A DNA stretch of 64,000 bases from Cupriavidus pauculus (GCF_022179805.1 NZ_BPUO01000017.1:62001-126000); one strand, 5' to 3'; positions 25,872 to 35,213 are shown, numbered from the stretch's first letter. Program-made: numbers and translations. The notes: generated from the sequence alone by a model not told the origin.

Positions 25872-26747
25872 ATGACCAAGACCACGACTCCCCGTAGTTC
25901 CGCCGCGCAACCGGCCGCAGAACAGGGCGAGGCTATCGTGTTCCAGCACGTGGTGACCAGCGGCGATCGCGAGATGAAGGTCTGCGTGTGTTACCCCGCA
26001 GGTTATTGGCCGGTGAGCGCCGGTGCGCCATTGTTGCCATGGATGCTGTACCTGCACGCGGGTGGCTTTGTGGACGGTGGCGTGGAAGCCGCCAAGGAAC
26101 TGGCGCGGGATCTGGCGGAGTCGGTCCCGGCCGTGGTGGTGACGCCAGATTACTCGCTGGCGCCGGAAAACCCGTTCCCGGCGGCGCCCGAAGACGCGGT
26201 GAATACCGTGGCGTGGGTGTTGAAGCAGGCCAAGAAGCTCAAGGTCGACAAAGTGCGCTTTGCGCTGGTCGGCGAGGAAGCCGGCGGCAACCTGGCGATT
26301 GCCACCGCGCAGATGCTGCGTGACCGTGGCCTGCCGCAGCCGGCGGGCCAGTGGCTGATCCGCCCCGTGACCGATCCGTGCCTGCAGCACGCGTCGTCGG
26401 GCGGCCAGGTGCCGATGGAAATGCTGCGCAAGCTGGCCTGCAACTATCGCGATTACCTGCCGACCCCGGCCGCGAGCGTGCACCCGTATGCGGCGCCGGC
26501 GCTGGCGTCGCGGTTGACGGGTCTACCGCCCACGCTGGTGCAGGTAGCGGAAAAAGATGCGCTGCGCGCCGAAGGCGAAGCGTTTGCCGCAAAGTTGGCC
26601 AAGGCCGGGATTCCGGCCAGGGCCCTGATCATGCCCGGAGCCTGTGGCGACGGGGTGGAACAGTCCCATGAGATGTGTCAGGCATGGGTCAAAGAAGGTG
26701 CGCGGTTCCTGCGCGACAGTTTCGCGAAGGCCGACGACGCCTCGTAA
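25872..26747 (+). CDS. llpE: LlpE-like alpha/beta hydrolase, catalytic serine lost
   Basis: A 291-aa protein of the hormone-sensitive-lipase branch of alpha/beta hydrolases, first gene of the RND operon, as llpE is in Burkholderia bpeEF/ceoAB loci. The fold motifs are clear (DYSLAPENPFPAAPEDAV, VAEKDALRAEGEAFA with Asp229), but the catalytic ones are degraded. The oxyanion HGGG is HAGG (62-65), the nucleophile motif GDSAGG is GEEAGG (134-139) with Glu136 in the Ser position, and no HGF-type histidine motif is seen near the end. It is therefore probably not an active esterase and may be a binding or scaffold protein. No signal peptide. Confidence 0.8.
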   Translation: MTKTTTPRSSAAQPAAEQGEAIVFQHVVTSGDREMKVCVCYPAGYWPVSAGAPLLPWMLYLHAGGFVDGGVEAAKELARDLAESVPAVVVTPDYSLAPENPFPAAPEDAVNTVAWVLKQAKKLKVDKVRFALVGEEAGGNLAIATAQMLRDRGLPQPAGQWLIRPVTDPCLQHASSGGQVPMEMLRKLACNYRDYLPTPAASVHPYAAPALASRLTGLPPTLVQVAEKDALRAEGEAFAAKLAKAGIPARALIMPGACGDGVEQSHEMCQAWVKEGARFLRDSFAKADDAS

Positions 26748-26977
26748 TCCGGTCCGAACGCCGGCCGGCGCCGTAAATGCAGTGACGGTGCCGGATTCTC
26801 CCGCCAGCGCCCTTTGAGGCTGGCACCCCTGTAGTAGCTTGGCTTTCGTCCGTTCCAGGGCGAAGGATCCCTTGTTGTTCCCGTTTTTCCGGCCCATCCA
26901 GGCTGGCGGGAGGCGTTCGGCCCAGAGTTTTGCTTTTCCAGTTGAAGAAATCCGACGAAAACACGGAGTGAAGAAAG

Positions 26978-28225
26978 ATGAATGACAAGTCTCGACGCAC
27001 GCTGATCGCCTTTGCCATCGTGGCAATCCTTGGGGCGGGCGTGGCAACCTCGGTACTGCGTCCCTGGCACGGCGGGGAAGCACAGGCCAATACCCCGCCC
27101 CCGGCACCGGCGGTGGAAGTCTCCGCGGCAGTGGGCCAGACCATCACCGAATGGGATGAATTCTCGGGCCGCATCGAGGCCGTGGACCGCGTGGAAATTC
27201 GCCCGCGCGTTTCCGGCACCATCGAAACGGTGCATTTCCGCGAAGGCTCGATTGTGAAGAAGGGCGACCCGCTGTTCACGATCGATCCGCGTCCGTACGC
27301 CGCCGAAGTGGCGCGTGCCGATGCAGCCGTGGCAGCCGCGCAGGTGCGTGCCTCGCATGCGCAGACCGAAAAGGCGCGTGCGCAGCGTCTGCTGGACGAC
27401 AACGCCATCTCCAAGCGCGAGTTCGACGAACGCATCAACGCCGCCAGCGAAACGGTGGCCGACGTGCGCGGCGCGCAGGCGGCGCTGGAAGTGGCCAAGC
27501 TGAACCTGGGCTACACGCGCATCGTTGCACCGGTCTCGGGCAAGGTGTCGCGTGCCGAAATCACGGTGGGCAACCTGGTGGCCGCTGGCGCCGCGTCGCC
27601 GCCGCTGACCTCGGTGGTATCGGTCTCGCCGGTATATGCGAGCTTCGACGTCGACGAGCAGAGCTACCTGCGCTACACGGCGCCGGGCGCTGGCGGCGCG
27701 AAGAACGACCTGCCGGTGTTCCTGGGCCTGGCCAACGAGGACGGCAACCCGCACAAGGGCAAGATCCACTCGATCGACAACCGGCTTGATACGCGCAGCG
27801 GCACCATCCGCGTGCGTGCCGTGTTCGACAACGAGGACGGACGCCTGCTGCCGGGCCTGTACGCCAAGGTCAAGCTCGGTGGCGGCTCGCCGCACCCGGC
27901 CGTGCTGGTCAACGACCGCGCCATCGGTACCGACCAGGGCAAGAAGTTCGTGCTGGTGGTGGACAAGACCAACAAGCTGGTCTACCGCGAGGTGGAACTC
28001 GGGCCGACGTACGAAGGGCTGCGCGTGATCCGCAAGGGTCTGCAACCGGGCGAGAACATCGTCGTGAACGGCCTGATGCGTGTGCGCCCCGGCGACACCG
28101 TTGCACCGAAGGCCGTGGCCATGGCGTATCGCAGCGAGCTGGAGCCGCGCGGCACCACGCCCGACCGCAAGCAGGCCGCGGACGACGGGAAGTCCGACAA
28201 GGCTGACAAGGCCAAGGTGAGCTGA
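26978..28225 (+). CDS. bpeE: RND efflux periplasmic adaptor (MexE/BpeE-like)
   Basis: A 415-aa membrane fusion protein linking the inner-membrane pump to the outer-membrane channel. An N-terminal membrane anchor/signal (LIAFAIVAILGAGVAT) is followed by the barrel-sandwich lipoyl half-motif VEIRPRVSGTIETVHFREGS. Next come the alpha-hairpin (AAAQVRASHAQTEKARAQRL), the second lipoyl half (YTRIVAPVSGKVSRAEITVG), a beta-barrel and a Lys/Asp-rich tail. It follows llpE by 230 bp and precedes the pump gene by 100 bp. The gene symbol is by locus analogy. Confidence 0.92.
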   Translation: MNDKSRRTLIAFAIVAILGAGVATSVLRPWHGGEAQANTPPPAPAVEVSAAVGQTITEWDEFSGRIEAVDRVEIRPRVSGTIETVHFREGSIVKKGDPLFTIDPRPYAAEVARADAAVAAAQVRASHAQTEKARAQRLLDDNAISKREFDERINAASETVADVRGAQAALEVAKLNLGYTRIVAPVSGKVSRAEITVGNLVAAGAASPPLTSVVSVSPVYASFDVDEQSYLRYTAPGAGGAKNDLPVFLGLANEDGNPHKGKIHSIDNRLDTRSGTIRVRAVFDNEDGRLLPGLYAKVKLGGGSPHPAVLVNDRAIGTDQGKKFVLVVDKTNKLVYREVELGPTYEGLRVIRKGLQPGENIVVNGLMRVRPGDTVAPKAVAMAYRSELEPRGTTPDRKQAADDGKSDKADKAKVS

Positions 28226-28325
28226 GCCCCCGCGCCAGCAGACCGAACCGATCTTTTCCCCCTGAAGTTGTACATGGCGTCCGCTCCGGCGGACGGCCAG
28301 GGGGAGTGCTTTCGCCGAGACCAAG

Positions 28326-31300
28326 ATGAATCTCTCGAAATTCTTTATCGATCGCCCGATTTTTGCGGGCGTGCTGTCGGTGCTGATCTTCCTGATCGGC
28401 GCCATCTCGATGTTCAAGTTACCGATCTCGGAGTACCCGGAAGTGGTACCGCCGTCGGTGGTAGTGCGCGCGCAGTTCCCGGGCGCCAACCCGAAGGTGA
28501 TCGCCGAGACCGTGGCCACGCCGCTTGAAGAGCAGATCAACGGCGTCGAGGACATGCTCTACATGAACTCGCAGGCCAACAGCGACGGCAACCTCACGCT
28601 GACGGTGACCTTCAAGCTGGGCACCGACCCGGACAAGGCACAGCAGCTGGTGCAGAACCGCGTCTCGCAAGCCGAGCCGCGCCTGCCCGAGGACGTGCGC
28701 CGGCTGGGTATCACCACGGTCAAGAGCTCGCCTGACCTGACCATGGTGGTGCACCTGAAGTCGCCGAACGACCGCTACGACATGACGTACCTGCGCAACT
28801 ACGCGCTGATCAACGTGAAGGATCGCCTGGCGCGCATCCAGGGCGTGGGCCAGGTACAGATGTTCGGTTCCGGCGACTACTCGATGCGCGTCTGGGTCAA
28901 TCCCGAGAAGATCGCCGAGCGCGGCCTGGCCGCGTCTGACGTGGTGCGCGCCATTCGCGAGCAGAACGTGCAGGTGGCGGCCGGTGTGATCGGCCAGTCG
29001 CCGTCGCTGCCCGGCACCGACCTGCAACTGTCGGTGAACGCCCAGGGCCGTCTGCAGACCGTGGAGGAGTTTGGCGACATCATCGTCAAGACGTCGCCGG
29101 ACGGTGCGGTCACGTACCTGAAGGACATCGCCCGTATTGAGCTGGGTGCATCGGAATACGCGCTGCGTTCGCTGCTGGACAACAAGTCCGCCGTGGCGCT
29201 GCCGATCTTCCAGTCGCCGGGTTCCAACGCGATCCAGATCTCGAACGACGTGCGCGCCACCATGGCCGAGCTGCAGAAGAACATGCCGGAAGGCGTGGAA
29301 TACAGCATCGTCTATGACCCCACGCAGTTCGTGCGTCACTCGATCGAGGCCGTGGTCCACACGCTGTTCGAGGCCATCGCGCTGGTGGTGCTGGTGGTGA
29401 TCCTGTTCCTGCAGACCTGGCGTGCGTCGATCATCCCGCTGCTGGCGGTGCCGGTGTCGATCGTCGGTACGTTCGGCCTGATGCATGCGTTCGGCTTCTC
29501 GATCAATGCGCTGAGCCTGTTCGGGCTGGTGCTGGCGATCGGTATCGTGGTGGACGATGCGATCGTGGTGGTGGAAAACGTCGAGCGGAACATCGAGGAA
29601 GGACTGTCGCCGAAGGAGGCCACGTACAAGGCCATGCGCGAGGTGAGCGGTCCGATCATCGCCATCGCGCTGACGCTGATCGCCGTGTTCGTGCCGCTGG
29701 CGTTCATGACGGGCCTGACCGGCCAGTTCTACAAGCAGTTCGCGCTGACGATCTCGATCTCGACGATCATCTCGGCGTTCAACTCGCTGACGCTGTCGCC
29801 GGCCTTGTCCGCGCTGCTGCTCAAGGGTCATGACGCACCCAAGGACTGGCTCACGCGTGGCATGGACCGTGTCTTCGGCGGCTTCTTCGCGCGCTTCAAC
29901 CGCTTCTTCGGCCGCAGCTCGGACAGCTATGGCCGTGGCGTGAAGGGCGTGATCCGCCGCAAGGGCTCGGTGTTCGGCGTGTACGCCGTGATGCTGGTGG
30001 CGACCTGGGGCGTGTTCCAGATGGTGCCCAAGGGCTTTGTGCCCGCGCAGGACAAGCAGTACCTGGTGAGCTTTGCCAAGCTGCCTGACGGCGCCACGCT
30101 GGACCGTACGGAAGACGTGATCCGCCGCATGTCGGACATCGCCCTCAAGCATCCGGGCGTGGAATCGGCCGTGGCCTTCCCGGGCCTGTCGATCAATGGC
30201 TTCACCAACAGCCCGAGCGCCGGCATCGTGTTCGTCACGCTGGATTCGTTCGACAAGCGCAAGAGCGCAGAGCTGTCGGGTAACGCCATCGCGGCCGACC
30301 TGAACAAACAGTACGGGTCGATCCAGGACGCGTTCATCGCCGTGTTCCCGCCGCCGCCGGTACAGGGCCTGGGCACCATCGGCGGGTTCAAGATGATGAT
30401 CGAGGACCGTGCCGCGCTTGGGTATGACGAGCTGTTTGGCGCGACCAGCGCGTTCATGGCCAAGGCACGTGCCACGCCTGAACTGGCCGGCATCTTCAGC
30501 AACTACCAGGTGAACGTGCCGCAGCTCGACGTGCAGCTTGACCGTACCAAGGCCAAGCAGCTTGGCGTGCCGGTGACCGACGTGTTCGAGACGCTGCAGA
30601 CGTACCTGGGCTCGTCGTACGTGAATGACTTCAACAAGTTCGGCCGTACATACCAGGTGAAGGTGCAGGCGGATGCGCAGTTCCGCCAGCATGCCGAGGA
30701 CATCCTGCAGCTCAAGGCACGCAGCAGCACCGGCGAAATGGTGCCGCTGTCGTCGCTGGTGAAGGTCAAGCAGAGCTTTGGTCCCGATAGCGTGACGCGC
30801 TACAACGGCTTTACCGCTGCCGACATGAACGGCGGCCCGGCCCCGGGCTTCTCGTCGGGCCAGGCCCAGGCGGCTGCCGAGCGCATCGCGGCCGAGACGC
30901 TGCCCAAGGGCATCGGCTTCGAATGGACGGAACTGACGTACCAGGACATCCTGGCCGGCAATGCGGGTGTGTGGATCTTCCCGCTGTGCGTGCTGCTGGT
31001 GTTCCTGGTGCTGGCCGCCCAGTACGAAAGCCTGACGCTGCCGCTGGCGGTGATCCTGATCGTGCCGATGAGCCTGCTGGCCGCCATGACCGGTGTCTGG
31101 CTGACGCGTGGTGACAACAACATCTTCACGCAGATCGGCTTCATCGTGCTGGTGGGGTTGTCAGCGAAGAACGCGATCCTGATCGTGGAGTTCGCCCGGG
31201 AACTGGAGCACCAGGGTCGCACCGTGGTGCAGGCCGCGATCGAGGCCAGCCGCCTGCGTCTGCGCCCCATCCTGATGACGTCGTTCGCGTTCATCATGGG

Positions 31301-31517
31301 TGTGGTGCCGCTGGTGGTCTCCTCGGGCGCCGGCTCTGAAATGCGCCATGCCATGGGCGTGGCCGTGTTCGCGGGCATGCTGGGCGTGACGTTCTTCGGC
31401 CTGTTCCTGACGCCGGTGTTCTATGTGGCGCTGCGCCTGCTGGCAACCCGCAAGCAACGCCGCGAGGCGGCAGCGACGGATGCATCGGCATCGCACGCCG
31501 TGGCATCCGCAGAGTGA
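28326..31517 (+). CDS. bpeF: RND multidrug efflux pump, HAE1 family (MexF/BpeF-like)
   Basis: A 1063-aa proton-driven inner-membrane pump of usual length. Typical segments are FIDRPIFAGVLSVLIFLIGA (TM1), the porter domain SEYPEVVPPSVVVRAQFPGA, and the TM4 proton-relay Asp pair in AIGIVVDDAIVVVENVERN. TM5-6, a large second periplasmic loop and TM10-12 (NIFTQIGFIVLVGLSAKNAI with the conserved Lys, RLRPILMTSFAFIMGVVPLV) follow. Similarity to MexF/OqxB/BpeF suggests chloramphenicol, quinolone and trimethoprim-type substrates. Its stop overlaps the outer-membrane factor start. Confidence 0.95.
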   Translation: MNLSKFFIDRPIFAGVLSVLIFLIGAISMFKLPISEYPEVVPPSVVVRAQFPGANPKVIAETVATPLEEQINGVEDMLYMNSQANSDGNLTLTVTFKLGTDPDKAQQLVQNRVSQAEPRLPEDVRRLGITTVKSSPDLTMVVHLKSPNDRYDMTYLRNYALINVKDRLARIQGVGQVQMFGSGDYSMRVWVNPEKIAERGLAASDVVRAIREQNVQVAAGVIGQSPSLPGTDLQLSVNAQGRLQTVEEFGDIIVKTSPDGAVTYLKDIARIELGASEYALRSLLDNKSAVALPIFQSPGSNAIQISNDVRATMAELQKNMPEGVEYSIVYDPTQFVRHSIEAVVHTLFEAIALVVLVVILFLQTWRASIIPLLAVPVSIVGTFGLMHAFGFSINALSLFGLVLAIGIVVDDAIVVVENVERNIEEGLSPKEATYKAMREVSGPIIAIALTLIAVFVPLAFMTGLTGQFYKQFALTISISTIISAFNSLTLSPALSALLLKGHDAPKDWLTRGMDRVFGGFFARFNRFFGRSSDSYGRGVKGVIRRKGSVFGVYAVMLVATWGVFQMVPKGFVPAQDKQYLVSFAKLPDGATLDRTEDVIRRMSDIALKHPGVESAVAFPGLSINGFTNSPSAGIVFVTLDSFDKRKSAELSGNAIAADLNKQYGSIQDAFIAVFPPPPVQGLGTIGGFKMMIEDRAALGYDELFGATSAFMAKARATPELAGIFSNYQVNVPQLDVQLDRTKAKQLGVPVTDVFETLQTYLGSSYVNDFNKFGRTYQVKVQADAQFRQHAEDILQLKARSSTGEMVPLSSLVKVKQSFGPDSVTRYNGFTAADMNGGPAPGFSSGQAQAAAERIAAETLPKGIGFEWTELTYQDILAGNAGVWIFPLCVLLVFLVLAAQYESLTLPLAVILIVPMSLLAAMTGVWLTRGDNNIFTQIGFIVLVGLSAKNAILIVEFARELEHQGRTVVQAAIEASRLRLRPILMTSFAFIMGVVPLVVSSGAGSEMRHAMGVAVFAGMLGVTFFGLFLTPVFYVALRLLATRKQRREAAATDASASHAVASAE

Positions 31518-33013
31518 TGGTGAAAGACATGAACAACATCGTGATGAAGCAGTACCTGCCCAAGCTCGCAACGCTGGCTGCCGCGCTGGTGCTGGCTGGT
31601 TGCTCGCTGGCACCGACCTACAAGGTGCCAGAGACGCCCACGGCCGCCACCTTCAAGGAGGCCGACGCGGCCGCCACCGAGGGCGCGCAGTGGAAGACCG
31701 CCACGCCGGCCGAGGGTCAGCAGCGCGGCGACTGGTGGAAGGTGTTCGGCGACGCCGAACTCGACCGCCTGATCGACGCGGCTGGCGCTCACAACCAGGA
31801 CCTGGCCGCCGCGGCGGCCCGCCTGAAGCAGGCGCGTGCGTTCACGGGCGCGACCGAGGCCGATATGTATCCGCAGCTGTCGGCGGGCTTCGACCCGACC
31901 CGCACGCAGTCGTCGGCCGCGTCGCAGGGCCTGCCCGACGGCACGCGCGTGTCGCCGCAGACCGTGTACAAGGCGCGCCTGTTCGCCAACTACGAGCTTG
32001 ACCTGTTCGGGCGCGTGGCCAGCAGCGTGAACGCTGCCCGTGCGGAAGAGAAGGGCGCCGAAGACCTGTATCGTTCAGTGCAGCTCGCTCTGCAGGCCGA
32101 TACGGCGCAAGCGTACTTCGCACTGCGTACGCTCGACAGCGACCGCGAACTGCTCAACGCAACGATCAAGTTGCGTGAGGATTCGCTGTCACTGCTGCGC
32201 AAGCGCTACGAGGCGGGCGAAACCACGGACCTGGACCCGGCCCGTGCCGAGTCGGAACTGGGCACCGCGCGTGCTGACCTGGCCGGCATCGAGCGTCGCC
32301 GTGCCAACCAGGAGCACGCACTGGCCGTGCTGACCGGTGTGGCACCGTCGCAGTTCGGGCTGGCCGCCAAGCCGTTCGATACGGCACCGGTGGCCGTGCC
32401 GGCGGGCCTGCCGTCGGACCTGCTGGAACGTCGCCCCGATATCGCGGCGGCCGAGCGCCAGATGGCGGCGGCCAATGCGCGTATCGGCATCGCCAAGGCA
32501 GCGTTCTTCCCGCGTATCTCGCTGACGGCGCTGTTCGGCTTCGAGTCGGCGGACCTTTCGAACCTGTTCAAGTGGTCGTCGCGCACCTGGATGCTCGGCC
32601 CGCTGGTGGGCACGACGGTGGCACAGACCGTGTTCGACGGCGGCCGCAACAGCTCGAATCTGGCCGGCGCCCGCGCCGCCCACGAGGAAAGCGTGGCGCG
32701 CTACCAGCAGACCGTGCTCGTGGCGTTCCGCGAGGTGGAAGACAGCCTGGCCGATGTACGCTGGCTCAGCCAGCAGGCCACGGCGCTCGACGGCGCGCTG
32801 AACGGCGCGCGTCGCGCGCAACGCATTTCGCGCAGCCGCTACGACGCCGGCGCAGTCGACTACCTGACCGTGATCGACGCGGACCGCACCGTGCTGCAAT
32901 CGCAGCGCGACGCCAACGCCGTGGCCGGACTGCGCGCGGCAGCGACGGTGTCGCTGGTGCGCAGCCTGGGCGGCGGCTGGGGCCCGCTGCCGGAAGCGGT
33001 GGCGAAGAATTAA
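31517..33013 (+). CDS. RND outer-membrane lipoprotein channel (OprN/OprC/OpcM-like)
   Basis: A TolC-family outer-membrane factor of 498 aa. A lipoprotein signal ends in LVLAGC, then SLAPTYKVPETPTAA. The paired helical repeats of the NodT/OprM family follow: LAAAAARLKQARAFTGATEA, ANYELDLFGRVASSVNAARA, AAERQMAAANARIGIAKAAF and VEDSLADVRWLSQQATALDG. ATG 31517 overlaps the pump stop (TGATG); ATG 31529 is an equally plausible start that shortens only the signal. A palindromic repeat follows at 33034. Confidence 0.92.
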   Translation: MVKDMNNIVMKQYLPKLATLAAALVLAGCSLAPTYKVPETPTAATFKEADAAATEGAQWKTATPAEGQQRGDWWKVFGDAELDRLIDAAGAHNQDLAAAAARLKQARAFTGATEADMYPQLSAGFDPTRTQSSAASQGLPDGTRVSPQTVYKARLFANYELDLFGRVASSVNAARAEEKGAEDLYRSVQLALQADTAQAYFALRTLDSDRELLNATIKLREDSLSLLRKRYEAGETTDLDPARAESELGTARADLAGIERRRANQEHALAVLTGVAPSQFGLAAKPFDTAPVAVPAGLPSDLLERRPDIAAAERQMAAANARIGIAKAAFFPRISLTALFGFESADLSNLFKWSSRTWMLGPLVGTTVAQTVFDGGRNSSNLAGARAAHEESVARYQQTVLVAFREVEDSLADVRWLSQQATALDGALNGARRAQRISRSRYDAGAVDYLTVIDADRTVLQSQRDANAVAGLRAAATVSLVRSLGGGWGPLPEAVAKN

Positions 33014-33033
33014 GCCGCATCCATGCTCGGTGG

Positions 33034-33163
33034 TTGCTCCCCTCTCCCATGAATGGGAGAGGGGTTGGGGGAGAGGGCCAGCGGTTCAAATTGCCAACAT
33101 CGCATCTTGAGCCGCCAGCCCTCACCCCCCGGCCCCTCGCCCGGAGGGAGAGGGGAGCAAAAA
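33034..33163. repeat. Palindromic intergenic repeat, copy 2 (REP doublet, inverted core)
   Basis: A 130-bp element after the efflux operon. The ends are GC-rich hairpins (CTCCCCTCTCCCAT facing ATGGGAGAGGGG; CCCCTCGCCCGG facing GGGAGAGGGGAG). The core CAGCGGTTCAAATTGCCAAC then ATCGCATCTTG is the reverse complement of the core at 24412-24546 with two changes across about 31 bp, so the two copies are the same element in opposite orientations. It may serve as transcription terminator for the RND operon. Confidence 0.8.
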
Positions 33164-33251
33164 AACAATCCGTCACCAAACTTCGCTGGCGCGATGTTTC
33201 CAGGCTTCTACACTGGACACATCGCGCCAGTTTTCGTTTCAGGAGGCCGCA

Positions 33252-33638
33252 ATGCGCAGGATCGCGACGATCGCGGCGGTGGTGCTGGTGTTGGCGCCCG
33301 CCGTTGCCTTGGCCCAGTCGGTCACCGGTTCCATCGCGGTGGGTGGCTCGGCACGCGTGAAAGGACCGGCCACCGTGAATGGCACGCTGAGCGTGGATGG
33401 CCACGTCTATGCCAATGGTCCGCTGACGGCGGCGTGGTTTGCGTCGACGGGGCGCGGCTATCCGCCGGCGCAGGAGCGCTCACTGCTCAAGGTCTTTCAT
33501 GGGCCGCTGACCGTGCAAGGGTCGATGGTGGTGCACGGCGATCTGTACGTCGACGGGCCGCTCACGGTGAACGGGCCGCTGGAGGCGGGCGGCGGCATCG
33601 ATGCCAGCGGGCCGATGGTGGAGCGCCAGGCACGGTGA
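33252..33638 (+). CDS. Exported small protein with V-x-G beta-helix-like repeats
   Basis: A 128-aa protein with a signal peptide (AAVVLVLAPAVALAQS). The mature part consists of short repeats of the form G-x-L-x-V-x-G: GSIAVGGSARVKGPATVNGT, LSVDGHVYANGPLT, then FHGPLTVQGSMVVHGDLYVD and GPLTVNGPLEAGGGIDASGP. Such repeats resemble bactofilin/polymer-forming beta-helices, but this one is exported. A non-repeat insert (AAWFASTGRGYPPAQE) interrupts the two repeat blocks. The function is unknown. Its stop touches the next gene start. Confidence 0.75.
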   Translation: MRRIATIAAVVLVLAPAVALAQSVTGSIAVGGSARVKGPATVNGTLSVDGHVYANGPLTAAWFASTGRGYPPAQERSLLKVFHGPLTVQGSMVVHGDLYVDGPLTVNGPLEAGGGIDASGPMVERQAR

Positions 33639-34141
33639 TGTTGCACAATGGCGACTTCGCTGACTCTCACGAACTCGCCATGGCGCACAACAGTCCCGCA
33701 CTGGGGCTCAAGAGCATTGCCCTGTTCGAAGCCGCCAAGGGCGCGCTGGTGATCTTGGCCGGGCTGGGCCTGGTCGCCTTGCTGCATACCGACGCCCAGG
33801 CGCTGGCTGAGACCATCGTCGGCCGCCTGCACCTGAATCCGGCCGGTCACTATCCCAAGATTTTCCTGGCGCTGATGTCCAACCCGAGCGATGGCCGGCT
33901 ATGGGCCATCGGCGGTTCGGCTGCCGTGTATGCACTGATGCGCTTTGCCGAGGCCTATGGCCTGTGGAACGGCCGCGCCTGGGGCAACTGGATCGGCGTG
34001 TGGTCGGGCGGCATCTATATCCCGGTGGAAATCTACGAGGCCGTGCGGCACCCGACCTGGCTGCATGTCGGCCTGGCGGTGGCCAACGCGCTCGTGGTGC
34101 TCTACCTGGTGCAAAGCCTCGCGCGCCATACGGTCAAATAG
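33638..34141 (+). CDS. DUF2127-like integral membrane protein
   Basis: A 167-aa protein with about four hydrophobic segments: LKSIALFEAAKGALVILAGL (the family start motif), IFLALMSNPSDGRLWAIGGS, WGNWIGVWSGGIYIPVEIYE and HVGLAVANALVVLYLVQSLA. The ATG at 33638 overlaps the previous stop (TGATG). A later ATG at 33680 (MAHNSPALGLK) would give a product closer to the usual family length. The role is unknown. Confidence 0.78.
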   Translation: MLHNGDFADSHELAMAHNSPALGLKSIALFEAAKGALVILAGLGLVALLHTDAQALAETIVGRLHLNPAGHYPKIFLALMSNPSDGRLWAIGGSAAVYALMRFAEAYGLWNGRAWGNWIGVWSGGIYIPVEIYEAVRHPTWLHVGLAVANALVVLYLVQSLARHTVK

Positions 34142-34233
34142 CTGCCAGGGCAGCCACGCGTCGCAAATCTGCTAAGGTAGAACGCGCCACATTGTCAGAC
34201 AGGCACCGATATCAACCGCCATCGAGACCCCTC

Positions 34234-34524
34234 ATGATTCACGAAATTGCACAGATCACGATCAAGCCCGGCATGGAAGCCCAGTTCGAAGCCGGCGTGG
34301 CCAAGGCCAAGCCGCTGTTCCTGCGTTCGCGCGGCTGCCACGGACTGAACCTGCAGCGCTCGATCGAGCAGCCGTCGCACTACACGCTGGTGGTGGCCTG
34401 GGAAACCGTGGAAGACCACATGGTTCATTTCCGCGAATCGGACGAATTCCAGGAATGGCGCAAGCTGGTCAGCGACAGCTTTGCCGCGCCGCCGGCCGTG
34501 CATCACGTCAACACCGTGATTTGA
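34234..34524 (+). CDS. ABM-domain protein (antibiotic biosynthesis monooxygenase fold)
   Basis: A 96-aa ferredoxin-like dimeric alpha+beta protein: IAQITIKPGMEAQFEAGVAK, a central SIEQPSHYTLVVAWETVEDH, and HFRESDEFQEWRKLVSDSF. Members include small quinol monooxygenases and haem-degrading enzymes; the residues needed to decide are not evident. A possible stand-alone transcript; pssA starts 50 bp downstream on the same strand. Confidence 0.83.
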   Translation: MIHEIAQITIKPGMEAQFEAGVAKAKPLFLRSRGCHGLNLQRSIEQPSHYTLVVAWETVEDHMVHFRESDEFQEWRKLVSDSFAAPPAVHHVNTVI

Positions 34525-34574
34525 CCGGCCAACGCACCTGACGCTGGCGCCCACGCGCCAAAGGAGCCCGCCGC

Positions 34575-35213
34575 ATGTCCACCCCTCAGCAGCGCCCACG
34601 GCATTTCTCGATGCTGCGCGACCTGCAGCTGGCGGATTTCTTCACGCTGGCCAACGCGGCATGCGGCATGGGGTCGGTGTTCTACGCGATGTATTTCGTC
34701 GCCGACCCTTCGCTCACGCATTTCTATATCGCGGCGGCGCTGGCGCCTGCTGCGTTCATTTTCGATGTGCTGGACGGCCGTATCGCGCGCTGGCGCCACG
34801 CCCATTCGGCACTGGGCCGCGAACTCGATTCGCTGTCCGACATCATCTCGTTCGGCGTCGGCCCGGCCACGCTGGCCTTCGCGGCCGGCATGCGCGGCGG
34901 CTGGGATCTGGCGGCGCTGATCTACTTTGTCTGCTGCGGCGTCAGCCGCCTGGCGCGCTTCAATGTCACGGCCGAGACGCTGGCCGAGGGCTCGGTGCAG
35001 GGCAAGGTCAAGTACTTCGAGGGCACGCCGATTCCCACCAGCGTGGTGCTGACCGGCGTGCTGGCGTGGTGCGCGTCGCGCGGGCTGATCGGCGATGCGC
35101 TGCCCGGCGGCGCGATCGAACTCGGCGCGGGCACGTTCCATCCGATGGCACTGTTGTTCGTGTTGAGCGGCAGCCTGATGATCAGCAAGACGCTGCGTAT
35201 TCCGAAGTTCTGA
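34575..35213 (+). CDS. pssA: CDP-diacylglycerol--serine O-phosphatidyltransferase
   Basis: A 212-aa inner-membrane enzyme making phosphatidylserine from CDP-diacylglycerol and serine, the first step to phosphatidylethanolamine. The CDP-alcohol phosphotransferase signature DG-x2-AR-x8-G-x3-D-x3-D is present as VLDGRIARW followed by LGRELDSLSD. About six membrane segments are seen, beginning LADFFTLANAACGMGSVFYA. ATG 34575 follows AAAGGAG. A hairpin terminator follows at 35234. Confidence 0.9.
   Translation: MSTPQQRPRHFSMLRDLQLADFFTLANAACGMGSVFYAMYFVADPSLTHFYIAAALAPAAFIFDVLDGRIARWRHAHSALGRELDSLSDIISFGVGPATLAFAAGMRGGWDLAALIYFVCCGVSRLARFNVTAETLAEGSVQGKVKYFEGTPIPTSVVLTGVLAWCASRGLIGDALPGGAIELGAGTFHPMALLFVLSGSLMISKTLRIPKF

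Noticed and set aside
28419..30692. 757-codon minus-strand open frame opposite the RND pump
   Set aside because: Arg/His-rich antisense shadow of a well-identified 1063-aa pump.
33075..33115. tRNA-like GGTTCAAAT motif inside the 33-kb repeat
   Set aside because: It resembles a T-loop by chance; no acceptor stem, anticodon arm or CCA-side pairing fits, and the core recurs in the 24.4-kb repeat.
24577..33163. Efflux locus as a recently acquired genomic island
   Set aside because: Apart from the two flanking repeats there is no integrase, tRNA site or change in codon use; the repeats also occur elsewhere in the window.
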